This document shows, in pieces, positions 1-13,309 of a stretch of DNA of 64,000 bases. The notes beneath the pieces were generated by a model that searched no databases, was not told the origin of the DNA, and was given only the letters and a program-made list of their open reading frames with translations. Origin of the DNA: Metallyticus violacea (lineage: Eukaryota; Arthropoda; Insecta; Mantodea; Metallyticidae); contig CM060831.1 of NCBI GenBank assembly GCA_030762175.1, positions 34,704,001 through 34,768,000 on the forward strand, read 5' to 3'. How positions within the stretch are numbered: the stretch's first letter is position 1; each line of letters opens with the position of its first letter. Both the position numbers and the translations under genes were made by a program.

Positions 1-1489
1 CAATTGTATCCTCTTTAATATTTAATTGTCATGAGATAGAAGTGCCCATTTGAATTAAAATGGGAGGCGTCTGAGTTGAGGGGATAAAACCCATGTAATC
101 AACAGTAGTTTAAATTTTCCATCAATGTTTAAATGGAAACGCTTTATTTTGTTTAAATTAATGTTTAAACACCTGAGTAGTTACTCTGATTAACAAGTTT
201 TGAAATGATTTGTATTTGAATATATTCACCCAGAATGACATCTGCTTTTAATTGAAGTAGTAGCTATAACATATTTTTAGCCAAGGTGCTCTTTACTGTA
301 CATGAGTGTACGGTACGAGAGAGCTATATGACACATTGAAAGCTATGACTTTTCATGTTTAATCAGCAGTATGAAGTTATTTCTCTTACTTCTTTTAACA
401 ATCTTGGTCTTAATTTTCATTTACTTGTCCTTTTACTTCCATGTTCTATTTGCTTTATCAAAAAATTTATCAGTTAATTAGGAGAGGGACGAATTAAAAT
501 GATAATTATTCCAATCTGGATTTAGGGTTCTGGATTCGAATTTTGGAGCTTGCAGGTACTGAAGATTTTATTGTCTAGCACAAGCGGCTTACATAAAAAT
601 CAGAATGATGATGAGGAAATGTTTATATTGGATTTTTTTAGAAAGAAAGAAAGTTCCATGAAAGGAAGAAATATATAAAAAAAATGAATCAATAATAAGG
701 ATATAAAGGTAATAACGCATAGGAGAAACAAATAAAAATAGATTTAAATATAGAAATAAATAAAAATATAACACCTATCTTGCCTTGTCTGTTCGTTTAA
801 TTAATTGTTTGCTATTTTAAACTGGCACACACTATTAGAAGTTTTTTTGTTGAATGCCTCGTGACTATGGTCTTGTTATATGAACAGCACCAAGAACTGC
901 TTATAAAGATGAGTTGAGCGAATACTGCAAAAGATTAAGTTCCAAATGCCATAAGTTAGGGGTGGGTTCGGAGTTCTATTATGCCCGCAGAGCACAGCAG
1001 CGAAGGATTCCAGCGCATTATCCATCAATGGTGTTATATTATGACGGCTCTTTTTTGCTCTTCGCCACTTAGAAATGAAACGATGGGAATAACTAATCTC
1101 TAAACTTGGTCCGGAGTTGCCCATTGCTGCATAAGTGAAAATTTGACGAAACTACAGCTGGTACATTCTTATAATAGCACAGACAGCGCCTTTTCTTTGA
1201 ATGGCACAACTGCGCAACTAATCCTGGATAAGCATTAAAGGTCACAGGTCGAGATTCATGCAATTGTGCCTACTGAGAAAGTGATGTCAACAACCTGCTT
1301 GGAGTATTGCTGGTGCAACATTCTCATAAGATGTTTACGTAACAGTTCCCCGATATTCAACACTTTAAGCGTGACCTGCCGTAGTGCAAGGTGTGCTTTG
1401 ACTTTCGAAACGATAGTTTGACTGACGAGAAACTCTAGGGAATAGAAAAAGAGCTGAATGCTGTGAATACGAGTTTGACTATTTAATTC
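1..1489. other. AT-rich stretch without recognised features
   Basis: Only short frames; that at 876-1,124 (minus) has no recognisable domain. Confidence 0.5.
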
Positions 1490-2130
1490 TGCTAAGTGGA
1501 TGTCTTAACTTGCTTAATCTTTTCAAAGCATTCTCCTTCAACTCGATTTAAAGTTGTATCCCTTGGAACCAATCGTGAAATGAGTTTCGTCATACTTGGC
1601 ACCAAACTCTTATTTACTCCCAAAACGACGTATCTTGTTTGGCTGCTGGAAAGAAAAAATTGTCATTGCATAAATGTTTAGTCCTGTTGGTGGTTAATGA
1701 GATACATCCAAAATTTCCGCGAACATTGCATGTATTCAGCATGAGCAGCAAAAATATCCTCGCAACCCTGAAGCCATACTTTTTGTATCAGCTAGCTATT
1801 ATAATTTCAATTGTAAATCTTGCAACATGGCTATATTCCTGCCTGCATTTTGAGATTGCTTAACCTTCAAAGGAAAGTCGCCACTCGATATGATCCACAT
1901 CGCCGCTTACTCTTTGATTTCGAGATCTTATTAATATAAACAACTTTCATCAGCTGTGATTATATTGTAGGGTTTTCCCACTGTCGAAACGGGGGACCAT
2001 TTGCTAGCAGTATCCCGATCGTGTTTTCTTTTCTTGTGGATTTCAGATAAATGCTTGGAGATTCCCTTATCTCTACTTCACTCGTAGATTACATTTAACC
2101 ATGGTTTCCGCATGAGCGCTTCTTTTATCC
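1490..2130 (-). pseudogene. Degraded mariner-like transposase remnant
   Basis: On the minus strand near 1,970-1,945 the reading IITADESCLY resembles the first catalytic block of mariners (usual form VTGDETW). It is followed by DLEIKE..AAMW, comparable to DPETK..SMQW. Further along come ILDVSH-like residues and, at the far end near 1,560-1,530, LNRVEGECFEK, comparable to the usual C-terminal EGEYFE. The HDNA and SPDL blocks are missing, so an internal deletion is likely. Stops are frequent. No inverted repeats were found. Confidence 0.45.
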
Positions 2131-2159
2131 TATAACTACTGTAAAATTCTGTTTAATCT

Positions 2160-2817
2160 TTTAGGGCATTCCCCTTGATTCCGGTTACATTTAAATCTGC
2201 AAAAAATAAAGCACGAAACACTCACATGTAATCATCTTAATTCTTAAAAGTTTCTCTCACAATGACTAATTTCTATTTTTTTTCAACAATGGGATAGAAT
2301 TTTTATATGTAATGAAAATTATTAAATAAGTACAACAATATAAAAATATGAACAATAAGTGAACTAAAACTTTTGTAAAAATGGTGTAAAATGATACAAA
2401 GAATATCCATATTTTATCAAAATTTCATTATAATGTATTATTGCTTAACAATGGAACAATGATTTTACCATCTTGATACTGACATTAAAATAATTGGGAC
2501 TTTTGTACTGTTACAAGTTGATTCAGCTTAATATTTACGACAATTGCGTATTTACGATAAACGTTACAAAATATTGTTTTAAATTCTCAAATATGGAACA
2601 CCCTTAAATTACACTTTGTATTCATTTAAATTCAACTAAATATTACAGGAAATAACAGGGACCACTCCAGGTCCAGAAACATCTTGTAGAGCTAAATCCA
2701 AATCCAGTTCCACATTTAAAACAGCACTGACACTGTATATGTCACTGTACTCGTTCAATTTCTCTGCAACAGATGAGTCATTCTTTCTTAAGGATGTTTA
2801 AGCTGTCCGAATGGGTT
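2160..2817. other. AT-rich stretch, nothing recognised
   Basis: Dense in A/T with stop codons in all frames. Confidence 0.5.
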
Positions 2818-3115
2818 GGTCCGTCCAGGTGACCTAGAGGTAACCATATTTGCCTTCTAAACCCAAGATCGCGGGTTCAATCCCAGCCAGAATCGATGGA
2901 TTTTTTCGGATATAAAGATCACAAGTATGGCTTCCTTCGGAAGGGAAGTAAAGCCGTGGCTCCCGTATCGTAGATTTACGGCACGAAAAAGAACCTCAAG
3001 CCTGAAAGAAGAGACCTCTGAGCAAAATTTATCGGCAGTTTCATGCCCTGAATAGAACGGGACGCTGATAACCTGAGATGTTAAAGTGCGTCCGTAAATA
3101 AAGCAAATCGACAAC
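2818..3115 (+). repeat. SINE family A, full-length copy
   Basis: The head has a tRNA-like A box (ACCTAGAGGTAACC) and B box (GGTTCAATCCC). It is followed by the family body, with CTTCCTTCGGAAGGGAAGTA, the stretch CGGCACGAAAAAGAACCTCA, and a 3' end ..GCGTCCGTAAATAAA. The head GCCTTCTAAACCCAAGATC resembles tRNA-Arg(CCU). Confidence 0.85.
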
Positions 3116-4727
3116 CGATTGTCTATGGTGTGTTACTTTTGCAGAGCGTTTAATACGTTTATGATGCACAAGAAGCTTGCTGAATGCTACATCATTTACT
3201 TTATCGCCAAAAATAGACTTTGCAGATTCATTTGAGAAACAGCGCTGTGAGAGTATAAAACCCCAACGCTTTCTTGATGGCTTCAATGTTAACTATTCTA
3301 CTGACTCTAACCACGTTTCACAAATACTTTTTACTGCTTTCCTGCCTTCCATTTTATGGAAAAACCAACTTTGAAATACTAATGATAGTAAAATAGATTT
3401 TAAATTATTATTTGACAAATATAACTTTGAAACCATAAGAAATTGAAAACATTTAAAATATAAGTCAAATTATGTAAACATTTGGTAGTTTTCCTCAAAT
3501 GTGTAAAAAGGTTTATTATATTCGGAAATATGGGCAAATGTGTTCCAAATCACCCCATATTACAAACATTTAATGAAAAAACAAATAAGTATTTACATAT
3601 ACCTGAATCCTAGTCCTCCAATACATCATAGAAGATGCTGAAATGATACAAATTGCGAATGAACTTGGAAAATGAACTACTTTGAGTAAGGGGTGGTCAT
3701 TAAATAAATGCAAATGAAGAGAATGTATTCTGAAATTAATCAGGACATGTTACAACAAAAAGGTGAATAAGGATGTGTTAAGATGAACATGGAAAATTCT
3801 CACAAAAAAGAAAACGCGTGCTTTAGTGGCTACCAGAAGAGAAGTAGGCATCTCATACCGTTGTGGATATAAATATGAATTAAAGAATTATAGATTACAA
3901 AAGTTACTGCAAGCTTTTGCACCTGCTTAAAAACGGTTGTAAGCAATACTTACGTCATTTTTGGGCAAACAGATACTTCTTTACAGATTTGTAACTATGG
4001 ATCAAACATGTATCCACTACAAGTGCGTCTCCAAAAAAGAATAATTTCTCCCTTTCTTACAGCTGCTCTAATGTGTGGGCCTTTGTTACATTTATTTCAA
4101 TATTCAACTTTCCCCATAAATAAAAATTACCTACTGTTAATATCGTGAATCTTTCGGAATGTACGGTATTTTCAAAAAATGATAGGTCCTATAAGTCTGT
4201 ATGCATTTACTTAATAGTTTTGTGTATACAAATTGGGTTTTCTGTATTTTGAGTCCTACGTGACCTTATAAAAGGAACGATCTTCATTAGTAAAGAACAT
4301 TAAACATGCATCAATTACTGTTGTTAATGTTCAGTTACAGACATTTACTCGAATATCAAAACAAATTGCCTGTAATTCGCTGACAGTACTGATATGGTAT
4401 ACTTTAAAGTTTAACTGACTCAATTTCGGAAAATGAACTGATGTGTTTGAAGGACAATTTTTATAAAGGTGCTACAAATATGTGGATGTAGCAGGAAAAC
4501 ATTTCTAACTTATTCTGCCATACTGCATGTGCTTATTTTCATTGTTAATTGCAGTTGGAATTGCGAGAAATTGTATCAATTGCAGGCCATCGGGAGCTGC
4601 TGCTGATTGCCGAGCGGCTGGCTGCTGTGAAACAGCGAAAAAGCTACGAAAGACCTCATATGAGTCTGAAACCAATATGTAAAGGAATGGAAACATAAGA
4701 GGTCTCCATCCCTTTAAATGTTCAGAT
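3116..4727. other. AT-rich stretch, nothing recognised
   Basis: Short frames only, none with recognisable motifs. Confidence 0.5.
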
Positions 4728-5018
4728 TGATTGATTAATTTACGGACGCTCTTTAACATTTCAGGACATCAGCGTCCCATTCAATTCAGGGCGTGAAACG
4801 GCCGACAAATTTTGCTCAGAAGCCTCTCTTTCAGGCTTGAGGTTCTTTTTCGTGCCGTAAATGTATGACACGGAACCCACGGCTTTACTTCCCTTCCGAA
4901 GTAAGCCATACTTAGGATTTTTACGCCCGAAAAAATCCATCGGTCCTGGCCTGGTTCGAACCCTCGATCTTGGGTTTAGGAGGCAAGTATGGTAACCACT
5001 ACATCACCTGGGCCGACT
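4728..5018 (-). repeat. SINE family A, full-length copy
   Basis: Reverse orientation of the same unit: CGTAAA end first (4,728), body with ACTTCCCTTCCGAAGTAAGC, head ending GTAACCACTACATCACC at 5,018. The B box is changed (GGTTCGAACC). It retains the tRNA-Arg-like GCCTCCTAAACCC. Confidence 0.85.
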
Positions 5019-5229
5019 AAATGTTCAGCTATCAGTAATCAAGATCATCCTGTCTTTTTTTATGCACAAGGTTAACACGTCATTATTTATGCTCCCTGAA
5101 CATATTACCATAAACTATTACAGGGCTTAAGTTAAGAAACTATTAAATGTATGAATATTATTTTAATCTGCTTTTGAAATGTTGTTTTCCTATATACTCA
5201 AAACACATAGCACAAATAACTTCTCCCTT

Positions 5230-6030
5230 TTATCCCCAAGCATGATCGAAATCTCTCCGGCAATTCACTGCAGCAGCGTACCTGTACTGACTACACTTGA
5301 GACTCTCAGCATTAGGTGCATTTTCTTGTAAACCACACCCTCAAGCGCTGATCACAGTTTGTGAGGAATTCAGATTGGAGGACTGCTAGAAAGTTAAATT
5401 GAGCATTCCCTTCTGGAATGATGCAGAATCTTCCTGTTTTTGAACAAAGTTATGTTCAATTTTTTTTTCATCACAGGTTCCACAGTGGTTTTGTACGGTT
5501 GTTACTTTTGACAGATATGTAGCTTGATGACATTACTCCACCAGATCATTATTGATTCTCTGGTTCTTCGGAATCCTCTTGCAAGGTTTTCACAAATGCA
5601 AGGCATTTTGACGGTTGCAGCTCTCTTCAATAATGAATACTTTCTCGGCAGCAAAAAGACATTTCCGGTGACGGTTAGTGCGACGCTGTAGCATCTCACC
5701 ACCCTCTGCTGCTTCTTCATTAAAATATCCGGAACTGTGGCGAAAAGCTCTCAGTCCAAGGTCATGTCTAAGCACTCTGAACATGCATGCTTCTGAACTG
5801 CATTCCACTCACCACAAGCGGCCACTGCTTTGAAAACAGCTTCAGTCCTCAGGCCGCAGGCGTGCATATCTGGAACGATTATCAACAGTACCGATCTTAA
5901 TGAAGTGTTGTAGGTGCGACACACAAGGCCCTGCGGTTTTCTTTATCTCCTCATTCCGTGTTTAAGCCTCAAGTAAGGTAATTTTTCTGCAGTACTTTAA
6001 CTCAACATTGACAATCCTTGGCAGCAAAAC
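5230..6030 (-). pseudogene. Degraded Tc1/mariner-superfamily transposase
   Basis: Minus-strand frames give, in order, TVDNRSRYARLRPED (like the GSV.DRPRSGRPRT linker), VLRHDLGLRAFRHSSGYFNE (second helix-turn-helix and linker), then KCLFAAEKVFIIEESCNRQN, which resembles ILFTDEKIFTIE..FNRQN with the first catalytic Asp replaced by Ala. RESIMIWWSNVIKLHICQK follows and resembles PASVMVWWGV..G.T.LHF. A QDSA-like block occurs near 5,425. The subfamily differs from the other remnants here, because the FNRQN block is absent from them. At least two frames are needed to read it through. Confidence 0.65.
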
Positions 6031-6039
6031 TGTTATCTG

Positions 6040-8980
6040 ATTGCCAAAACACCTGTATAGTTCCTTAAAACAGCGTTTATGGTAACAATAGGTAAACAGT
6101 CAGCAAAGCATTTACAAAATTATATTTTATATTTTCTGAATTTTGAAACAAAATCCATACCGTTTAGAAGCGCAAAGTGTTTTCTAATTTTGCTGACTCT
6201 GGTTGTCACCCACAGTTTAATATTTTCTAAAAAGAACTCCAACTACTGTGAGAAAAAATATTATGCATAAGGAACACAAATGTGGAGATTCAACTGCAGG
6301 AGGCATGTTCATTCACTACGGCCCTTGCGGTGAACACCGTCCCTGATTTCAGCTACAGAAATTTTTTCTATCGGCATACATACGCGTATAAAAGGGAACT
6401 CGAAGTGTGTTGAAGATCTAAAGACTCTCCAATTAAGAGAATTAAAGGGGAACATGAAGTGCGCCTTACTCCACCCACTTGGCTTTCCAGGAGGTGCCAC
6501 TGTGCGAGCAGCGTTTAGGTAATTGGAGACTGCAATGAAAAGAAATCTAAGTTCTAAGAACTGAGCTTAACTCAGCATTGATATCAGGAGTTTTATTCGT
6601 TTTACCTTCAGCACAGGTCAGTGGCGGAGCAAGGATCTATTCAGGCTCAGGGAGAAAAAGAAAAGTAGATCGATCTGTACCCTGCCGCAGTCTTTCGTGT
6701 GATATGCCAGAGGTAGCTTCACCTACAATGGAGTATGTGCCTTCGGTGCCTATGCTTATAGCTTGACAAAAATCTACTATAGAATGAGAGTTTTATGCTG
6801 GTCGACTATATGCACAGGGAGCTCAAAAATGCTGTGATAAGATGAACGTTGCGATCGAGATGCATTATTTTGGATTAAACAATTAAAACATAAACGCAAA
6901 GAAAATACTAAGTGTGTGCTTACTCTATTAATTTTTTAAAATGCCGAAACTTATTTTTGTATTTAATGTTACGTTTTACAAAAACTTGTACCGCTCCATG
7001 TCGAACCGTGGACTAACGGACTCATATCACAATCGGTCCTGGTGGTCTAATGATAACCATCGTAGTTCCAAAGTCGCGGGTTGAAACTCGCCTAGAGCCC
7101 AAAAGAGCTTCCTTTGGATAAATATGAACATGTTTCCGCACAGCTGCTGTAAACAGGGCCAGTTATTACTTTGACCTTTTTTTTAATTGCCTGTTTTAGG
7201 TCGTTATTGATTTTTCTGCGTTTATTTATGCATTTTATAAAGCACATAAATTTCAATATATCCAAACGAAAAAGTTCTAAAAATTAAATGGCATGTTCAC
7301 CTCACAAAAATATCTATTAAGAATATGTTATATATGCATTTCTTTTCAAGCAGTCAACCCATTCACTTAAGCTCTTTAAACAGCAGAATCTTCATTAGTG
7401 AAAGTAACTCACGGTACCCCTGGTATGCGAATACCCGAAAATAGAATGAGGGAAGTACTGCAGTTTTGAACAGACCTGGCAAATGACCTAGTATCGATAT
7501 ACGCGAGACAAATTTAGGAAATTTGTGCGCAGATAATTTCTCAGCTGCATAAATTAACAAACAATTGCCTGCGAGAAAGATGAGAGCGGTACAGCTGTGC
7601 AATAAATCTTCCCTACAAATATTCAGTATGGAAGTAAGAGGGATACTAATCTTATTTTCCTACAAACGCATAAATAAAAAATGAACTCGGCCAAAAACAA
7701 CTGCGCATTTCTTTGCTCATTCGCCAGGACTATTCAAAACTACCTTACTTTGTCTTGATCAACATTTCCATGATTCACTGTAAGGTGAATGTTATATTGC
7801 AACTGGTATGAGTACTTCGGAAATAGCTTGTTTTAAATATGCTCCATTCACTTAAGTGAAAATAGAACGTTCTTTTTTTCCACGATGAAAAATGTTATCT
7901 CTTACAAGCGGATGACTATAATGGTTGATACATTGAAAAACATTTTGTTTTTGCTTGTAACCAAGAAAAGCAAGCTTAAGTACTTTAATTATGTGTTAAA
8001 GAAAGTATTAAGTATCTTAGACACCCATTTGAATTAATAATGAATGATATTACTGTCTTTACTTTTAAAAAATGGATATTTTCATTATATTACTGCCTAT
8101 TTCCAGTATGTTAAATGCCTTTTCGCCTACCTATTTTAACTAAAATAATTGCCTGAACGTTCGGGTTATGTTCATCAATAGCAACAGTGTATAAGAGACA
8201 TTAACCGATGGACTTTTCAATGATCTGGCCGTTTATGTAATTAGCAATGACCTTTTTGTAATTCCAACTGCGGGTGACTATATTTGATAATGCGCTGTAA
8301 TTGGTCACTCGGGAATGAAATTTTAGTGGTTTCTAAGGCGTTTGTCCAGATGGACATCGGTGCATTGCTGTCATTTTTTTTAGGAAAACGTGAAGAGTAA
8401 TAATAATAATATGAAGTAAAAGGACTATAACAGTAAAACTATATCTTAAGTTCTGCAGTTTTTTGCCTGTTATGTTTTTCAATTAATCCCATAAGTCTAT
8501 TCTATCCAGCACACAATCGGTCCCTTACCACCCTATCTCTCCAGCCTACATAACGCAAGTAACGCAAAGGTCCAGTGCAAACCCCCTCCCCTAATGGGTT
8601 CCTTCTAGTAAACCCAGGACAATATTTATCTTCTCCAGGTCAGAGGAGGAAGTGGAAAATAAACATGAGCACTTCATTCTCCTGTGGCCGCAAATTTGAA
8701 GGTTAAAACCAACTTACTCTAATTACTCTAGCAAATAGTACGATGAAAAAGGAAGAAAAATGAGATGTTGCAACGTTAATTTTATTTTACTCCACACCTC
8801 TTGATTTGCTCATTTCGTTGTTTCATTGGCTAAGGCTAAACACTGATTGGCGCGGCATACATTTATTATTCCATGAATCAACGATGCATTATGCCTGTAG
8901 CCCAAGAAACAAAAGAGTGTCTCATGTTAATCTTTAGAGTACCATGATAATACCTAACGGTGGCACAAGTTTACACAAAC
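6040..8980. other. Mostly unannotated, apart from a SINE head at 7.03 kb
   Basis: Moderate GC patches at 6.3-6.75 and 8.5-8.65 kb contain no coding or repeat signature that I recognise. Confidence 0.45.
7033..7105 (+). repeat. tRNA-like head of a SINE A relative
   Basis: TCGGTCCTGGTGGTCTAATG and a B box-like GCGGGTTGAAACTCG match the head of family A. The usual body is not clear beyond CTTCCTTTGG, so this is an old or different subfamily copy. Confidence 0.6.
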
Positions 8981-8992
8981 CACCCTGCGCAG

Positions 8993-9292
8993 GACCGCCA
9001 CGGGTGGCCGAGGTCGTTAAGGCACGGACTCGTGAGCGGGAGGTCTGCGGTTCGAATCCCGCCAGGACCGTCCTGCCTGACTGGGGTTTTTTCCAGGTTT
9101 TCCTCAGTCTTCATAACTGGCAAATGCCGGGGAGGTACCTAAACTTAGGCCTGGAACGCTTCCTTCCTTTAAAAAAAAAAAAAAAAATCCTTTCCCAATG
9201 TATCATTTCATCTCATGTATCATCAGTGTCCATCGCCTGTGGTGCCTCAGTAGTAAAAACGGGCGTTAAACACTACTCAAAAAAAAAAAAAA
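8993..9292 (+). repeat. SINE family B, full length with target-site duplication
   Basis: The head TGGCCGAGGTCGTTAAGGC with B box GGTTCGAATCCC resembles tRNA-Leu or tRNA-Ser. The central part has CAGGTTTTCCTCAGTC and GGCAAATGCCGGGGAGGTAC. A poly-A run separates the 3' tail CGCCTGTGGTGCCTCAGTAG and GCGTTAAACACTACTCA. The 11-bp sequence ACCCTGCGCAG occurs at 8,982-8,992 and again at 9,293-9,303, a target-site duplication showing insertion by reverse transcription. Confidence 0.92.
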
Positions 9293-9589
9293 ACCCTGCG
9301 CAGCTACAGTACCATCTGTAAATCTGCCTATTGACCCACAAATCAGATCGTAGCATGAACATAGAAGCTCGACCCCTGTCGATAAGTGCTCAAACTACCG
9401 TGAATGACATGCTATGCCAGACCACTCTCCGAAGGGAGTAGGGCTTGAATGTCCGGCCCGGTTACTTCTAGTAACGTTAGAAGACCACAGGGGGTTTGCG
9501 TTATTCAGAGCTCGCAGTGAGATATCTAAAGGTGTGAGGAATGTTGGTTAGAATTACCCCGAGCAAAACCCCGAATATCACAAAATGCT

Positions 9590-9642
9590 GCATCGAACTC
9601 GGGGCCGCAGTTCTTGCCATTTAAGCTATCGGGAGAAGCATA
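9590..9642 (-). repeat. Possible tRNA-like SINE head
   Basis: On the minus strand CCGATAGCTTAAATGGCAAG (A box-like) is followed by CCCCGAGTTCGATGCAGC (B box-like) at short spacing. No matching copy was found. Confidence 0.35.
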
Positions 9643-9752
9643 GCAAGTATTTACATTATACTTAACTGAAACTACAAAACATTAGCGATTTTTCTAAGAT
9701 AATTTTTATATATGAATACCATTTTTATATACCAAGGCATCAAATATAAGCT

Positions 9753-10058
9753 TTAAGTAGCAAATTCTCCATAGAGGAACCGATCGAGATATGCTAATAT
9801 ATCAACACGATGCTCGAAACTCAAGAACAGATGTAGACCATCTTTGTATTGCTCTGGGACCGTAAAGTTTAATGTTTGCTTTCCTTTCAGGGAGAAGACG
9901 CGCTTCCTATTTATCTTGCTCTTCGAGCTTGAACAAGCATTTCTCTGATTGCAAATTATGTGCAAACGTTCCATGCGCAATGATCTGTCTGTGGGCGAGA
10001 TAAGAAACAGCTGCATTAAGTAGCACTTGTCTACAAAAACAAACTTTTCCTTTGTCAC
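9753..10058 (-). other. 101-codon open frame, possibly an exon; unrecognised
   Basis: The frame ends in KGKQTLNFTVPEQYKDGLHL and HRVDILAYLDRFLYGEFAT. A plausible splice acceptor (CTTATCTCGCCCACAG) lies inside it at about 9,998-9,983, so the part from there to 9,753 could be a last exon. I recognise no domain and see no matching exon upstream. Confidence 0.2.
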
Positions 10059-10439
10059 GAGAACTATATTAGTTCAGCTTTAACATGATTTATGTAGTAT
10101 TAATAAGATTTTATCATTCGGAAGCTTTGTTTTAATACACTTATGAAGTTTTAAACAATAAGTAGGTACTTCAGTAACTTTTAATTATAAACACTTAACA
10201 AATTCTACCACACTTAAATAGTTGTAGATAATGGTTTTCTGGCGTATTTTTTTAAATAACCCTCTATATAAGTCAGTAGCATTAAGAACAAACTTCATCT
10301 TCCATATTGTAGAATTTGGTGAATGGAAATATTCGTGCACTTTCCTGACAGTCAAAAGAAAATCTGGGAATCTCGGAGTCCAAAAAGTATATGAAAATGA
10401 CCTACTTCTTTTTCTGACAGCATACCTATATTCAACCTC

Positions 10440-11520
10440 ATAATTATGATAATATTTCTCAAAGTAGCCCCCGTTGGATGCAATTCAGCTGTCCCAGAGT
10501 TTCTGCCAGTCTTCAAAGTCAAGCGAGAAACTATTCTTTGGCAGGACCTTAAGAATTGCCTCAGCAACCTTCAATAGTGCCTTTGATGGTAGAAAATGCC
10601 TCTCAAGAAGATATTTCTTCAATTTGGGGAAATAGAAAAAGTCACATGAGGCTAAATTTGGACTATATGGCGGGTGAAGGACACATTTTACATTAGTTTT
10701 GTGAAATACCCAGTAACATTTGCGGCCGAACATTTTCTGATATAGCATCAGGGGAATGTGGTCTTTTGTGTGTTATATGACCTTCCAGCATTTTCACGAG
10801 ATATATGAAGTTCTCCAGTTACAGTTGAGTGTGCAAGTACGATATGCAGTATTAGTAACTATTTTTTTTTTAAATCAACGAGATTTTCACGCAGAGCTTT
10901 GTTATTTTCTCTCAGGATCCAAATGATACATCTAAGTTTCATCAGCAGTGACTACCTATGAAAGAAACTCCTTATCTTCCTGGAACATCATGTTCGACTG
11001 TATGCAAATCTGCACGCCAACGTCCTTTTTTCGGGAACTGGAAGTTTCGGAATCCACATGTCTCATGTGCAATTTTTCGGGTACCAATTTGTGAGTGGCT
11101 CCCATAAATAATACCAGTACAATAAACTCTAAACTCCACAGCATAACTAATACATTTTTACTTCTAAAAATAAAAACCCAATTACATTTTCAGAATTTGT
11201 GAACGTGTTCTTAATTTATTCGACCATCCTTTCTCACAATGCAAGCAGCGGTGTTAATATTTTTTTCTGTTAGAATACAAACTGGAGCTCCGGGTCCAAC
11301 TTGCTTTGAAACTGATTGCCGCCCCTTTTTTAACATGCTAAACCATTTTCGAGTTGTTCTATAGGGAAGAAAACAAACTCTCCATAAGCCTCCTACAACA
11401 TGCTTAGGTGAATATTTGTTGAGACGAAAGCATAGTTTCAGAGTAACACATTGTTTTTCGTGTGCTACTTCCATTTTGCTTAGGAGGAACTGACCGTGTC
11501 TGAACTTGCACACCTCTCAC
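10440..11520 (-). pseudogene. Mariner transposase copy 1 of a shared old subfamily
   Basis: The minus strand starts with a helix-turn-helix-like region (EKQCVTLKLCFRLNKYSPKH, about 11,470-11,400) and GAPVCILTEKNINTAACIVR (about 11,290-11,230). It continues with LVPEKLHMRHVDSE near 11,080, VVTADET..YHLDPE near 10,955-10,915 (first catalytic Asp present) and HPPYSPNLASCDFF near 10,670 (third Asp present). The HDNA block is lost in a short gap. The 3' part carries ATTGCATCCAACGG, also found at the 3' end of the copy at 45.1 kb, and the protein segment around CILTEKNINT matches that copy. Frameshifts and stops are present. Inverted repeats were not defined. Confidence 0.7.
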
Positions 11521-11529
11521 AAGCGGGAA

Positions 11530-12828
11530 TCAGAAGTAACAGTGAAAATGTGTACATTACACATTAAGCTAACAAAATATTGAAATAGTAAGTTATGGAG
11601 TGAGAATTTATGACAAGTAATATCACGAGAGCATCCGAGATTAACGATAAATTCAGTGAATCTATCAGGAAAGCTCAGACTCTCGAGTGATATTTATTAG
11701 GACTATTTCACGAACACAAGAATTTAAATATAATTCCTCTAAACTTGACTTAAAAATTGTAATAATTGTATATTTGTACTAAACTTTTTCAAGCAATCTT
11801 GCCACAGAAGAATGACAATTGTCAGTAATGCCAATAGAGAAATGAAAAATACGGTTTAGGACTATTTCATGTAGAGAAGAGAATAAGAATTAAAACATTA
11901 TATATATTCAGAAGCCGTTAGACTGAAATAGACAAAAGGTCGACTATTACAATCGCTACCGTTCAATTTTCTCATACCAACTTTGGAAAAAAAAAGATAA
12001 TATACAGTGTCTGTGTTTTTCTTTGTATTCTGACGTTTGGAATTCCTAATGATAAAATCAAATTGCACATTTGACGCATGACCAAAACACTTTGAAGAAC
12101 CCTCAATTTTGCGTTATGATTGTCAATTGTCCATGCTTTTGTTGCTATCTATAGCTCACCACCACCTCTAGCAAAAGTGGTCAGTGATGCGTGTTCAGGA
12201 ATTATATAGTGGAGGAATAGAGTTGGCTACACTGACCACAAGACAAATGCATGCCGCGTCATAAAACAGATTTGACCTTTTTTTTTTTTTTTAATAATTT
12301 CACTCCGTAATCCGGCTGTGATTAGTCAAAATTCAAAATTTTGCTTTATTTCATTTGTCGATTTTAAGATGACATAACATGAGTGAAATAGTCCCTGTAA
12401 AAATTACGATCATTCTTTATTGAACAGCTCTTGTATTTGTGGTTCTATAAATATCTTTCAATTAAATGTTGCATTATTAACTTAAGAAATTTAGTTTTCA
12501 AGTGCATAAATTTAGCTCTAGCTACTGTCCCCCCCCCCGTCAAAATTAAATAAATCTAGTTTGATGACTATTGGAACTAATTCGTTCCTCGGGATTAACT
12601 GACGAAGTATTTGATAGAATTAAGAGATTCATATTTAGAGTTCTTCTGTTTAATTTAATGAGGATTTCTATACCTGCCCCCCGCCCATTGACATAAGAAA
12701 CTACAAATGTATAGCTTACTAACAATCATGTTGAAATCTCCAGAGACTAGTTAGATTGTTCACTCTGGAGTTTCTCTAATAGACATTTTTATTTCATAGG
12801 CTCTTTCACATCGACAGCACCCTACACA
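11530..12828. other. AT-rich stretch, nothing recognised
   Basis: Includes a C-run at 12,530-12,538 and another near 12,680. Confidence 0.5.
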
Positions 12829-12903
12829 AGTGACCAAGGTCGTTAATGCACGGACTGATGTCTGCGGTTTGATTACCGCCGAGATTGTCCTCCCTGATTG
12901 ACA
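12829..12903 (+). repeat. SINE family B, head fragment
   Basis: GACCAAGGTCGTTAATGCAC then GTCTGCGGTTTGATTACCGC match the tRNA-like head of family B, followed by TCCTCCCTGATTG. The rest is missing. Confidence 0.7.
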
Positions 12904-13309
12904 AAATAAATGTTAAATTTTTACAAATTCAGAATTAACCAGTTACAATTTATTTAATATCAATTATACTTGCAAATTATTTTACTTAATATATGACAAA
13001 ATTGCTATTACTGAGAAAAGAAAGGGAGTACGCAGGGTATTTGTGCCGAAATAAAGCATTTAAGTAGATCATAACATTCTTTTTTGTTGCGAATATAGAA
13101 AACACACATTTCAAAGATCACTTATAAATTAACAAATGCTAGAAAATCAAATCTTTCCCAAGCTTTTTGGATTAAAAACTCAAAGGAAAATCCTTGCCAT
13201 TTGTTAGTCGCATAACGACAGTATTTCCTGGATAATCTTTAACATTCTTAAAAATGGAAGACGACAAGAAGATCTAGGATATATGAAATAACAAATTGGA
13301 AAAGAAGTA

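Noticed and set aside
8944..9321. 125-codon plus-strand frame
   Set aside because: It lies wholly within the SINE B copy and its flanks; the peptide is a translation of the tRNA-like head and tail.
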